64,000 nucleotides of DNA from Streptomyces sp. TLI_053 (GTDB lineage Bacteria; Actinomycetota; Actinomycetes; Streptomycetales; Streptomycetaceae), in NCBI RefSeq assembly GCF_900105395.1, contig NZ_LT629775.1, positions 6,599,501-6,663,500 on the forward strand, read 5' to 3'. The notes beneath the pieces are model-generated. The model had not been told where the DNA came from, did no database searches, and saw only the letters and a list, made by a program, of their open reading frames with translations. The translations under genes were made by a program, and so were the position numbers. Below are positions 50,625 through 59,008 of the stretch, one piece after another (position 1 is the stretch's first letter; each line of letters starts with the position of its first letter).

Positions 50625-52562
50625 TCAGCGCGGTACGCCGGCCACCGCCCCGCGCAGCAGCCCGGCGACGATCTCCACGCCGTCCCTGGTGAGGACCGAC
50701 TCGGGGTGGAACTGCAGTCCGGCGAAGCCCGGGCCGCGCAGCGCGTGCACGTCCCCGGTCAGCGGGTCCCGGGCCACCTCGACGCCCGCGGCGGCCAGCC
50801 GGGCGGCGTCGGCGTCGGTGCAGCGCGCCGTGAAGGTGTTGTAGAAGCCGACCGTCCGCTGCTCGCCGAAGAGGTCCACGCTCTCCTGCGCGCCCTGGTA
50901 CGGCACCGCCTTGCGGGCCAGCGGCAGCCCGAGCGCGCCGGACAGCAGCTGGTGGCTGAGGCAGACGGCGAGCAGCGGGGCGGTCCGCCGGCCCTCCCGG
51001 ACGGCGGCCAGCGCGTCGGTGACGATCGGGCGCAGCACGGCCATCTTGGGGTCGTCGGCGGCGGCCGGGTCGCCCGGACCGGGGCCGAGCACCAGCGCGC
51101 CGGGGTGCGCGGCGACCCGCTCGCGCAGGCCCGGTTCGTCGAACCGGGCCACGGTGACCCGGTGGCCGAGCGAGGTCAGCAGGTGGCCGAGCATCGCGGT
51201 GAAGGTGTCCTCGCCGTCGACGACGAGGGTCTCCAGCTCCTCGGTGATCCGGGCCGGCTGCTGCATCCGCAGCCAGAACGGGGCGAGGCCGGCCCGGCGG
51301 GCGTCCAGCGCCGCCTGGACGCGGTGGTGGTCGGCGAGTCGCGGGCCGTTGCGGCCGGGGGTCCGGGCCGGGGCCGGGCGGGCGCCGATCGCGGTGAGCA
51401 CCCCGGCGGCCTTGGCGTGGGTCTCGGCGACCTCGCCGTCCGGGTCGGAGTGCCGGACCAGGGTGGCGCCGACCCGGACCGCGAGCCGGCCGGTGGCCGG
51501 GTCGATGTCGGCGGTGCGGATGCAGATCGGGGAGTCCAGCAGCTGGCCGCCGCTGGCCGAGCGGCCGATCAGGGCGAGCGCGCCGGAGTAGTAGCCGCGC
51601 CCGCCGCGCTCGTACCGCTTGATCACCCGGGTGGCGTTCTGCACCGGACTGCCGGTGACGGTGGCGGCGAACATGGTCTCCTTCAGCACCTCGCGGACGT
51701 CCAGCGAGGTGCGGCCGCGCAGCTCGTACTCGGTGTGCGCGAGGTGGGACATCTCCTTCAGTCGGGGACCGAGCACCTGGCCGCCGAGGTCGCCGACGGT
51801 GCACATCATCTTGAGCTCCTCGTCGACCACCATGGTCAGCTCCTCGAGCTCCTTGGGGTCGTGGAGGAAGGAGATCAGCGAGTCCAGGTCGGAGCCGGCG
51901 GCGGGGTAGCGGTAGGTGCCGGAGATCGGGTTCATCACGACCGTCCCGCCGCTCTGCCGGACGTGCACCTCGGGGGAGGCGCCGACGAGCACCCGGTCGC
52001 CGGTGTGCACCAGGAAGGTCCAGTAGGCGCCGCGCTCCTGCTCCAGCAGCCGCCGGAACAGGGTGAGGGCCAGCGCGGGCGAGAAGTCCTCCAGGGTCGC
52101 GGTGAAGTCGCGGCGGACGACGAAGTTGGCGCCCTCGCCGCGGCCGATCTCGTCCTCGATCACCCGGCGGACGATCTCGGCGTACTCGGCGTCGTCGATG
52201 TCGAAGCCGCCGTCGGTCAGGGAGACCGGCAGCTGCGGCAGCGCGTCCGTGACCTCGGCCAGCGGCAGGGCGTACTGCTCGGTGACCGAGAGCGCCCGCA
52301 GCGGGGTGCCGTCGTCGTGCGCCTCGAAGCCGCGCTCGCGGATCTGCCGGTAGGGGACCAGGGCCAGCAGGTCGTGGACCGGGCCGTCGGCGGGGACGCC
52401 GTGGCGGACCGGCAGGTCCGCCAGCCGGTCGTGGCTGCCGACGGTGCCGAGCAGGATCTCGACGGTGTCCGGCGCGGTGCGGGGAGTGCGGCGGTGCAGC
52501 AGGGCGAAGGCCGGTGCGTCGGCGGCGGTGAGGCGGGCGAGCAGGTCGGCGGCACTGGTCAC
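50625..52562 (-). CDS. trpEG: Anthranilate synthase, fused TrpE-TrpG
   Basis: A 645-aa fusion from GTG 52562. Residues 1-430 are the chorismate-binding component (NPISGTYRYPAAG, ATVTGSPVQNATRVI, GRGYYSGALALIG). Residues 450-645 are a class I glutamine amidotransferase with LGPGPGDP (oxyanion), the Cys nucleophile in LAVCLSHQLLSGALG and His-Glu in LQFHPESVL. It makes anthranilate, which the trpD product here would use. A tryptophan-rich leader and hairpins lie upstream. The PhzE group has the same layout, but the trp leader argues for tryptophan. Confidence 0.93.
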   Translation of the reverse strand: MTSAADLLARLTAADAPAFALLHRRTPRTAPDTVEILLGTVGSHDRLADLPVRHGVPADGPVHDLLALVPYRQIRERGFEAHDDGTPLRALSVTEQYALPLAEVTDALPQLPVSLTDGGFDIDDAEYAEIVRRVIEDEIGRGEGANFVVRRDFTATLEDFSPALALTLFRRLLEQERGAYWTFLVHTGDRVLVGASPEVHVRQSGGTVVMNPISGTYRYPAAGSDLDSLISFLHDPKELEELTMVVDEELKMMCTVGDLGGQVLGPRLKEMSHLAHTEYELRGRTSLDVREVLKETMFAATVTGSPVQNATRVIKRYERGGRGYYSGALALIGRSASGGQLLDSPICIRTADIDPATGRLAVRVGATLVRHSDPDGEVAETHAKAAGVLTAIGARPAPARTPGRNGPRLADHHRVQAALDARRAGLAPFWLRMQQPARITEELETLVVDGEDTFTAMLGHLLTSLGHRVTVARFDEPGLRERVAAHPGALVLGPGPGDPAAADDPKMAVLRPIVTDALAAVREGRRTAPLLAVCLSHQLLSGALGLPLARKAVPYQGAQESVDLFGEQRTVGFYNTFTARCTDADAARLAAAGVEVARDPLTGDVHALRGPGFAGLQFHPESVLTRDGVEIVAGLLRGAVAGVPR

Positions 52563-52645
52563 GGTGGCGGCGTTCCTTCCGGGGTGGCTTCTGCGGCGGG
52601 GTGGGGTTTCCGCTCCGGGAGGCTGCCGACCGGCTGGTGGAACGC

Positions 52646-52673
52646 CGACGGCCGCCCCGGGGGGCGGCCGTCG
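52646..52673 (-). terminator. Attenuator hairpin of trpEG
   Basis: Perfect 13-bp stem CGACGGCCGCCCC / GGGGCGGCCGTCG with a 2-base loop, between the leader peptide stop (52681) and trpEG. There is no U-run; other Streptomyces trp attenuators are likewise weak in U. A competing hairpin (52698-52723) overlaps the Trp codons. Confidence 0.7.
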
Positions 52674-52680
52674 TGTGCGT

Positions 52681-52752
52681 CTAGGAACGCGCTGACTGTG
52701 GGCCACCCGAAGGGTCGGCCCACCACCAGGATCGGGTGTGCGGCGTGTTCAC
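52681..52752 (-). CDS. trpL: trp operon leader peptide
   Basis: A 23-codon ORF from GTG 52752 to TAG 52681 encoding MNTPHTRSWWWADPSGG and six more residues. Three consecutive TGG codons (52720-52728) are the tryptophan sensor. Just after them the RNA can form GTGGGCC.../...GGCCCAC (52698-52723), the pause or antitermination hairpin, followed by the attenuator hairpin. Ribosome stalling at TGG when Trp-tRNA is scarce would favour read-through into trpEG. Streptomyces venezuelae trpEG is known to have such an attenuator. Confidence 0.9.
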   Translation of the reverse strand: MNTPHTRSWWWADPSGGPQSARS

Positions 52753-52859
52753 GGGACCGAGCCTAGCGGATCCCCGGGGCGGCGTGAGGCCCGTCACCCG
52801 ATTGTCCGAGAGGTGTCTCATCCCTCGGGCGGTGGTCACAATTCGGTTGCCGCACCCCG

Positions 52860-52865
52860 TAGCCT
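52860..52865 (+). promoter_or_regulatory. -10 element of the DAHP synthase gene, leaderless geometry
   Basis: TAGCCT ends 7 bp before the GTG at 52873, so transcription would start on or next to the start codon. No Shine-Dalgarno is seen. GTCACA (52835-52840) is a weak -35. Confidence 0.5.
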
Positions 52866-52872
52866 TGACCGC

Positions 52873-54210
52873 GTGACCGTGACGAATCCCCACACCTGGC
52901 AAACCCTGCCCGCGGCGCAGCAGCCCGAATGGCCGGACCAAGAGGCTCTGCGCAAGACCCTTGCGGACCTCGCCTCGTATCCGCCGCTCGTCTTCGCCGG
53001 CGAGTGCGACCAGCTGCGCGCCCGACTCGGTGCCGTGGCGCGGGGCGAGGCGTTCCTGCTGCAGGGCGGCGACTGCGCCGAGGCCTTCGACGGCGTCTCC
53101 GCGGAGCACATCCGCAACAAGCTCAAGACCCTGCTGCAGATGGCGGCCGTGCTCACCTACGCGGCCTCGGTGCCGGTGGTGAAGGTCGGCCGGATCGCCG
53201 GCCAGTACTCCAAGCCGCGCTCGAAGTCGACCGAGACCCGCGACGGCGTGACCCTGCCGGTCTACCGGGGCGACTCGGTGAACGGCTTCGAGTTCACCCC
53301 CGAGTCCCGGATCCCGGACCCGGAGCGCCTGAAGCGGATGTACAACGCGTCCGCCGCGACGCTCAACCTGGTGCGTGCCTTCACCACCGGCGGCTACGCG
53401 GACCTGCGCCAGGTGCACGCCTGGAACCAGGACTTCGTGCGCAACTCGCCGGCCGGTCAGCGCTACGAGCAGCTGGCCCGCGAGATCGACAACGCGCTGG
53501 CGTTCATGAACGCCTGCGGTGTCGCGCCGGAGGAGTTCCGGACCGTCGAGTTCTTCTCGTCCCACGAGGCGCTGGTCCTGGACTACGAGACCGCGCTGAC
53601 CCGCGTGGACTCGCGCACCGGCGAGCTGTACGACGTCTCCGGCCACATGGTGTGGATCGGCGAGCGCACCCGGCAGCTGGACCACGCGCACATCGAGTTC
53701 GCCTCGAAGATCCGCAACCCGATCGGTGTGAAGCTCGGCCCGACCACCACGGTCGACGAGGCGCTCACCCTGATCGAGAAGCTGGACCCGGAGCGCGAGC
53801 CCGGACGGCTCACCTTCATCACCCGGATGGGTGCGGGCAAGGTCCGCGACGCCCTGCCGACCCTGGTGGAGAAGGTCACCGCCTCGGGCGCGCAGCCGGT
53901 CTGGATCTGCGACCCGATGCACGGCAACACCTTCGAGGCGTCCAGCGGGCACAAGACCCGCCGCTTCGACGACGTGCTCGACGAGGTCAAGGGCTTCTTC
54001 GAGGTGCACCGGGCGCTCGGCACCCACCCGGGCGGCATCCACGTGGAGCTGACCGGCGACGACGTCACCGAGTGCGTCGGCGGTGGCGACGAGGTGCTGG
54101 TCGACGACCTGCACCAGCGCTACGAGACGGCCTGCGACCCGCGGCTCAACCGCAGCCAGTCGCTGGACCTGGCCTTCCTGGTCGCCGAGATGTACCGCGG
54201 CACCGTCTGA
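52873..54210 (+). CDS. aroH: Class II 3-deoxy-7-phosphoheptulonate (DAHP) synthase
   Basis: A 445-aa plant-type DAHP synthase from GTG 52873 (or 52879). FAGECDQLRARLGAVARGEA, LLQGGDCAEAF, VGRIAGQYSKPRS, and KLGPTTTVDEAL with RMGAGKVRD, DPMHGNTFE and GIHVELTGDDVTEC are all present; the Cys, His, Glu and Asp metal ligands are intact. It catalyses the first step of the shikimate pathway, feeding trpEG, whose leader is divergent 120 bp away. Lacks obvious extra allosteric insertions. A U-tailed terminator follows. Confidence 0.94.
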   Translation: MTVTNPHTWQTLPAAQQPEWPDQEALRKTLADLASYPPLVFAGECDQLRARLGAVARGEAFLLQGGDCAEAFDGVSAEHIRNKLKTLLQMAAVLTYAASVPVVKVGRIAGQYSKPRSKSTETRDGVTLPVYRGDSVNGFEFTPESRIPDPERLKRMYNASAATLNLVRAFTTGGYADLRQVHAWNQDFVRNSPAGQRYEQLAREIDNALAFMNACGVAPEEFRTVEFFSSHEALVLDYETALTRVDSRTGELYDVSGHMVWIGERTRQLDHAHIEFASKIRNPIGVKLGPTTTVDEALTLIEKLDPEREPGRLTFITRMGAGKVRDALPTLVEKVTASGAQPVWICDPMHGNTFEASSGHKTRRFDDVLDEVKGFFEVHRALGTHPGGIHVELTGDDVTECVGGGDEVLVDDLHQRYETACDPRLNRSQSLDLAFLVAEMYRGTV

Positions 54211-54230
54211 GACCGTCCCGGATGTGACCG

Positions 54231-54271
54231 AAGCCTCTCCGGCCTGGGGTTTTCCCCGGCCGGAGAGGCTT
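54231..54271 (+). terminator. Terminator of the DAHP synthase gene
   Basis: A 14-bp stem (54231-54244 with 54258-54271) extended internally by GGGG/CCCC and followed by TTTTG. It is one of the few U-tailed terminators in the window. Its 3' edge touches the -35 of bfd. Confidence 0.88.
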
Positions 54272-54328
54272 TTGCGTACCCGGATCGGCGGGTAAGGTGA
54301 GGCTTAGTGAACTAAGGCAAGCCTTAGT
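54272..54328 (+). promoter_or_regulatory. bfd promoter with iron box (DmdR/IdeR-type)
   Basis: TTGCGT (54272-54277) and TAAGGT (54293-54298) can serve as -35 and -10. Just downstream lies ACTAAGGC-AA-GCCTTAGT (54311-54328), a perfect 8-bp dyad that matches the DmdR1/IdeR iron-box pattern (TTAGGYTAGGCTAACCTAA-like). A second overlapping half, GGCTTAGTGAACTAAGG (54301-54317), suggests binding of two dimers. Iron-loaded repressor would block transcription. Confidence 0.78.
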
Positions 54329-54363
54329 CAAGATCCACTCGCTTCACCCCGGGAGAGACCGCG

Positions 54364-54648
54364 ATGTACGTGTGCATGTGCCATGCGGTCACCGAGGACC
54401 AGGTGAAGCGGGCGATCGACGCGGGAGCCGACACCCCGCGCCGGATCGCCAAGGGCTGCAAGGCCGGCACCGACTGCGGATCCTGCGTCCGGCGCATCCA
54501 GGCACTGCTCGGCGAGCACGGTGCCCGGCCGTGCCCGACCGCCCGGCTGGCCGCCAAGCTCGGCCTGGCCGACCCGGGCGCCGACTCCGGGGAGCCCGAG
54601 CCGGCACCGGTACCGGCGGCGCCGGTCGTGACGCTGCGCGTCGCCTGA
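54364..54648 (+). CDS. bfd: Bacterioferritin-associated ferredoxin
   Basis: A 94-aa protein. The Bfd-type [2Fe-2S] ligands C4, C6, C38 and C41 are exact (MYVCMCHAV, TDCGSC), in the BFD/Fer2_BFD fold of residues 1-55. The remaining 40 residues are Pro/Ala-rich and variable. Bfd reduces ferric iron in bacterioferritin to release it; the bfr gene is convergent, 50 bp away. The iron box upstream predicts induction when iron is scarce. Confidence 0.92.
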   Translation: MYVCMCHAVTEDQVKRAIDAGADTPRRIAKGCKAGTDCGSCVRRIQALLGEHGARPCPTARLAAKLGLADPGADSGEPEPAPVPAAPVVTLRVA

Positions 54649-54700
54649 GCCCCGGCCTGCGGGCCGCGGTGCCCGGTCCCGCCCGGTGCTCCGGCCCCGG

Positions 54701-55180
54701 TCAGGACTCCGGCTGCTCGATCAGCTGCGCGAGGTAGAGCGCCTCCCCGAGCTTCTCCAGCAGCTCGAGCTGGGTGTCGAGGTAGTCGATGTGGTGCTCC
54801 TCGTCCTCCAGGATCGATTCGAAGATGTTCGCCGAAGTGACGTCGTTCTTGGCGCGCATCACCACGATCCCGCGCTTCAGCCGGTCGATCGCCTCGACCT
54901 CGACCTGCCGGTCCGCCTCGAACATCTCCTTGACCGTCTGGCCGATCCGGACGTGGAACAGCCGCTGGTAGTTGGGCAGGCCGTCCAGGAAGAGGATCCG
55001 GTCGGTGAGCACCTCGGCGTGCTTCATCTCGTCGAAGGACTCGTGCCGGGTGTACTTGGCGAGCTTCGTCCAGCCGAAGTTCTCCTGCATCTTGGCGTGC
55101 AGGAAGTACTGGTTGATCGCGGTCAGCTCGGCGGTGAGCTGTTCGTTGAGGAACTCGATGACCTCGGTGTCGCCCTTCAT
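54701..55180 (-). CDS. bfr: Bacterioferritin
   Basis: A 159-aa ferritin-like subunit from ATG 55180 (AGGAAGG upstream). Ferroxidase ligands E18, E51, H54 and the ESILEDEEHHIDYL segment (Glu/His pair) are present, and M52 (FDEMKHAEV) is the haem-binding methionine between subunits. It stores iron as ferric mineral in a 24-mer cage. Upstream in-frame extension to 55282 lacks homology. Pairing with bfd forms the store/release unit. Confidence 0.95.
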   Translation of the reverse strand: MKGDTEVIEFLNEQLTAELTAINQYFLHAKMQENFGWTKLAKYTRHESFDEMKHAEVLTDRILFLDGLPNYQRLFHVRIGQTVKEMFEADRQVEVEAIDRLKRGIVVMRAKNDVTSANIFESILEDEEHHIDYLDTQLELLEKLGEALYLAQLIEQPES

Positions 55181-55397
55181 GGCGTTGCCTTCCTGCTGTG
55201 CGTGCGGGACACGGCCGTTACCCTCCGGCTGCAGGCATCCTGGCACCGGGGTGGGAAGAAATTCCAGTAAGTTCACACTCACTAGGACATGTGTCGGAAT
55301 ATCCGATTTGCCAGCGCCTTGAGCTGTACGAGCGGGGCGTGCGAGGTGGCAAAGGGGCGCGCGCGGCCCGCTGCCCGCCGTCTGTCACCATGGATCC

Positions 55398-56027
55398 ATG
55401 GGTCAGTCCGAGCAAGAACCGTCGTCGCCGTCTGACCCCCGGCTCCCGCCGGGCCAGCGGGTCCAGCGGGGCTGGCCCGCCCTGCACTACGGACCGGTAC
55501 CCCGGTTCAAGCCGCTGACCTGGGACCTCCAGGTGTTCGGCGCGACCGCCTCGGCCGAGAAGCACAGCTGGGACTTCGAGGCCTTCGACGCCCTGCCCCG
55601 CACCACGGTCCGGGCCGACCTGCACTGCGTCACCCGGTTCTCGGTGCTCGACAGCGACTGGACCGGCGTGGCCGCCGCGCTGCTGCTCGACCTGGTGCCG
55701 CCGGACCGGGACGTCACCCACGTCATGGTCTGGGCCGAGTACGGCTACAGCGCCAATCTGCGGCTGGCCGACTTCGCCGCCCCCGACACCCTGCTCGCCA
55801 CCCACCGCAACGGCGAGACGATCACCGCCGAGCACGGCTTCCCGGTCCGACTGGTCGTCCCCCGGCTGTACGCGTGGAAGGGACCCAAATGGGTCCGGGC
55901 GGTCGAGTACATGCGGGCCGACCGGCGCGGCTTCTGGGAGGAGCGCGGCTACCACAACCGGGCCGACCCGTGGCGGGAGCAGCGGTACTCCCACCAGGAG
56001 GAGGCGGGCGACGGTCCGCTCCGGTAG
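55398..56027 (+). CDS. Sulfite-oxidase-like molybdopterin-fold protein
   Basis: A 209-aa protein with the oxidoreductase molybdopterin-binding (sulfite oxidase) fold: LHCVTRFSVLDSDWTGV (the Cys could ligate Mo), TFC-like AEYGYSANLRLADFA, and GFPVRLVVPRLYAWKGPKWV. No signal peptide or Tat motif, so it is probably cytosolic, like the short YuiH/YedY-like paralogues. No haem domain. Substrate unknown. Convergent with pknB. Confidence 0.87.
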   Translation: MGQSEQEPSSPSDPRLPPGQRVQRGWPALHYGPVPRFKPLTWDLQVFGATASAEKHSWDFEAFDALPRTTVRADLHCVTRFSVLDSDWTGVAAALLLDLVPPDRDVTHVMVWAEYGYSANLRLADFAAPDTLLATHRNGETITAEHGFPVRLVVPRLYAWKGPKWVRAVEYMRADRRGFWEERGYHNRADPWREQRYSHQEEAGDGPLR

Positions 56028-56068
56028 GGCGCGTGCGCGGGGGTCGCCGCGGCCCGGACGGGCCGTTC

Positions 56069-57871
56069 CTAGAAGAACGGGAAGGTGACCGTCACCACGG
56101 TGCGCTGCGGCTTGCGCTCACCGGCCGCCGGGGACTGACCGGTCACCTTGCCGGTGCCGAACAGGTTGACCCCGCTGCTCTGCATCGCGAACCCGGCCGC
56201 CTGGAGCGCCTTCTCCGCGGCCTCCTTGCTCATCCCGGTCACGTCCGGCACCGCCACCATGCCCTTGCTGACCACCAGCGCCACCGGCGTGTTCTCCGCC
56301 ACCTGCTCCCCGGCGGCGGGCGAGCTGCTGATCACCGAACCCTCCGGCACGGTGTCGCTGAACACCGAGGTCACCGTGCCGGCCGCCAGCTGCGTTCCGG
56401 CGAGTGCCGAGGCGGCCTGCGCGGACGGCTTGCCGACCAGGTCCGGCACGGCGATGCGCTTCGGGCCGCGCGAGACGGTGAGCGTCACGACGTCGCTCTT
56501 CCGGGACCGGGTGCCGACCCCGGGGGCGGCCGCGACCACCTGGCCGGCCGGGACGGTCTCGCTGTACACCTCGGTGATCCGCCCGTGCATGCCGGCGGCG
56601 TCCAGGATCCGCTCCGCCTCGGCCCGGTCCTTGCCGAGCACACCCGGCACCGTGCCGTACACCGCGCCCGAGATCGCGTACGTCGCCCCGCCGACCAGCA
56701 GCACCAGGGTGGTCAGCACGGCCGCCCAGATCAGCGGCTTGCGCGGCAGCCGCCGTCGGGCGGACCCGGAGCGGCGTCCGGCCCCGGACCGGCGGGCGCG
56801 GGGCGTCCGGACCGGCGGCGGCTCGTCGTACGGACGGGGCTCGGTGAGCAGCTGCTCCATGACGTCCGGCGGCACGTCCAGCACACTGGTGCGCTCGACC
56901 GGGGCCGCCGGGGCCACCGGGGTGAGCACCGAGGTCGCCTCGCCGGTCGGGTACCGGGGGCTGGGGCGGGTGGAGGCGGGCGGCTCGGCGTCCAGCTGGG
57001 CCGGCGTGAGCCCGCGGCGGACCCGCTGGAGCGCGGCGAGCAGTTCCACCGCGTCGTACGGGCGGAGCTCGCGGTCACGGGCGCAGGCCCCGGCCACTAT
57101 CGCGTCCAGTTCGGGCACCACCCCGGGCACCGTCGCGGACGGCGGCGGGACGTCCTCGTGCAGATGCCGGTACATCACCTGGACCGGGTTCTCGCCGGTG
57201 TGCGGACGGGAGCCGGTGAGCATCTCGTACAGCAGGATGCCGGCCGCGTAGACGTCCACCCGCCGGTCGGTCTCGGCGCCGGGGCGGATCTGTTCGGGCG
57301 CCAGGTAGGAGACGGTGCCGAGCACGGTGTCGGTGGTCGAGGTGCTGGAGGAGGCCGCGCCGTCGGCGGCGTTCAGCACCCGGACCAGGCCGAAGTCGGC
57401 GACCTTGACCAGCCCGTCGTCGGTGATCAGGACGTTCTCGGGCTTGACGTCGCGGTGCACCAGCTCGGCCCGGTGGGCGGCGCCGAGCGCGGCGAGCACC
57501 GGCTCCAGGATGTCCAGCGCGGCCCGGATGGAGAGCGCGCCGCGGTCGTTCAGCAGGTCGCGCAGGGTGCGGCCGGGCACGTACTCCATGGCGAGGAAGA
57601 CATGGCCGCCGTCCGCGCCCTGGTCGAAGACGTTGACCACGTTGGGGTGGGCGAGCCGGGCGACGGCCTTGGCCTCGCGGATGAAGCGGGCGGTGAACGC
57701 GGCGTCCCCGGCCAGCGAGGCGTGCATGACCTTGAGCGCGACGACCCGGTCGAGCCGGGTGTCGGTGCTCCGGTAGACGGTGGACATCCCACCGGCGGCG
57801 ATCCGTCGCTCGACCCGGTACCGGCCGTCGAGCAGGGTACCGATCAGGGGGTCGCGCAAAGCCATGTCCAC
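56069..57871 (-). CDS. Serine/threonine protein kinase with PASTA domains (PknB type)
   Basis: A 600-aa Hanks-type kinase. Kinase domain residues 15-275: glycine loop AAGGMSTVY, lysine in VALKVMHAS, HRDVKPENVLI, DFG in VADFGLVRV. Thr/Ser activation loop. A disordered Pro/Arg-rich juxtamembrane region, one membrane helix (about residues 382-402), then three PASTA repeats (VPGVLGK..., VPDLVGKPSAQAASAL, VPDVTGMSKEAAEKAL) outside. PASTA domains sense muropeptides or lipid II. Start GTG 57871 or ATG 57865. Not linked here to pbp, rodA or FHA genes. Confidence 0.94.
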   Translation of the reverse strand: MDMALRDPLIGTLLDGRYRVERRIAAGGMSTVYRSTDTRLDRVVALKVMHASLAGDAAFTARFIREAKAVARLAHPNVVNVFDQGADGGHVFLAMEYVPGRTLRDLLNDRGALSIRAALDILEPVLAALGAAHRAELVHRDVKPENVLITDDGLVKVADFGLVRVLNAADGAASSSTSTTDTVLGTVSYLAPEQIRPGAETDRRVDVYAAGILLYEMLTGSRPHTGENPVQVMYRHLHEDVPPPSATVPGVVPELDAIVAGACARDRELRPYDAVELLAALQRVRRGLTPAQLDAEPPASTRPSPRYPTGEATSVLTPVAPAAPVERTSVLDVPPDVMEQLLTEPRPYDEPPPVRTPRARRSGAGRRSGSARRRLPRKPLIWAAVLTTLVLLVGGATYAISGAVYGTVPGVLGKDRAEAERILDAAGMHGRITEVYSETVPAGQVVAAAPGVGTRSRKSDVVTLTVSRGPKRIAVPDLVGKPSAQAASALAGTQLAAGTVTSVFSDTVPEGSVISSSPAAGEQVAENTPVALVVSKGMVAVPDVTGMSKEAAEKALQAAGFAMQSSGVNLFGTGKVTGQSPAAGERKPQRTVVTVTFPFF

Positions 57872-57900
57872 CCGGCGAGTCTAGGCCGTTGGGATCGGAG

Positions 57901-57928
57901 GGCCCCCGGAGACACCGCTCCGGGGGCC
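57901..57928 (-). terminator. Terminator of thiO-thiS-thiG
   Basis: Perfect 11-bp stem (57901-57911 with 57918-57928) between thiG and pknB, which run in the same direction, so it separates the two units. Confidence 0.75.
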
Positions 57929-57973
57929 GCTCTGTGCCCGCTTTGTGACACCGGCCGGACGTCGGGACCGCCG

Positions 57974-58771
<798 letters not shown>

Positions 58772-58774
58772 CGG

Positions 58775-59008
58775 TCAGCCTCCCTGGACGGCGGTGAGGA
58801 TCTCGATCCGGTCACCCGCGGACAGTGCGGTGAGCGGCCACCGGGTGCGCGGCACCACGGTCTCGTTGAGGGCGGCGGCGACCCCGGAGTGGGCCTCGCT
58901 GAGGGTGGCGACCACCTCGGCCAGGGTGGTCGAGGCGGGGACCTCGCGCTGCTCGCCGTTGACGCTCAGCCGGACGTTCGGGGTGGTGTCGCTGGTGCGG
59001 GGGCTCAT
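58775..59008 (-). CDS. thiS: Sulfur carrier protein
   Basis: A 77-aa ubiquitin-like protein ending AVQGG; the terminal Gly-Gly is adenylated and thiocarboxylated. Residues about 12-77 are the ThiS fold (VRLSVNGEQREVPASTTLAE). It passes sulfur to ThiG. Its ATG overlaps the thiO stop by 4 bp. The N-terminal 11 residues (MSPRTSDTTPN) are a short extension; GTG near residue 12 is an alternative start. Confidence 0.93.
   Translation of the reverse strand: MSPRTSDTTPNVRLSVNGEQREVPASTTLAEVVATLSEAHSGVAAALNETVVPRTRWPLTALSAGDRIEILTAVQGG

Noticed and set aside
55262..55300. AGTGAGT-GTGA-ACTTACT upstream of bfr as an iron box.
   Set aside because: Imperfect and unlike the TTAGG/CCTAA core of the bfd box; probably only promoter-related sequence.
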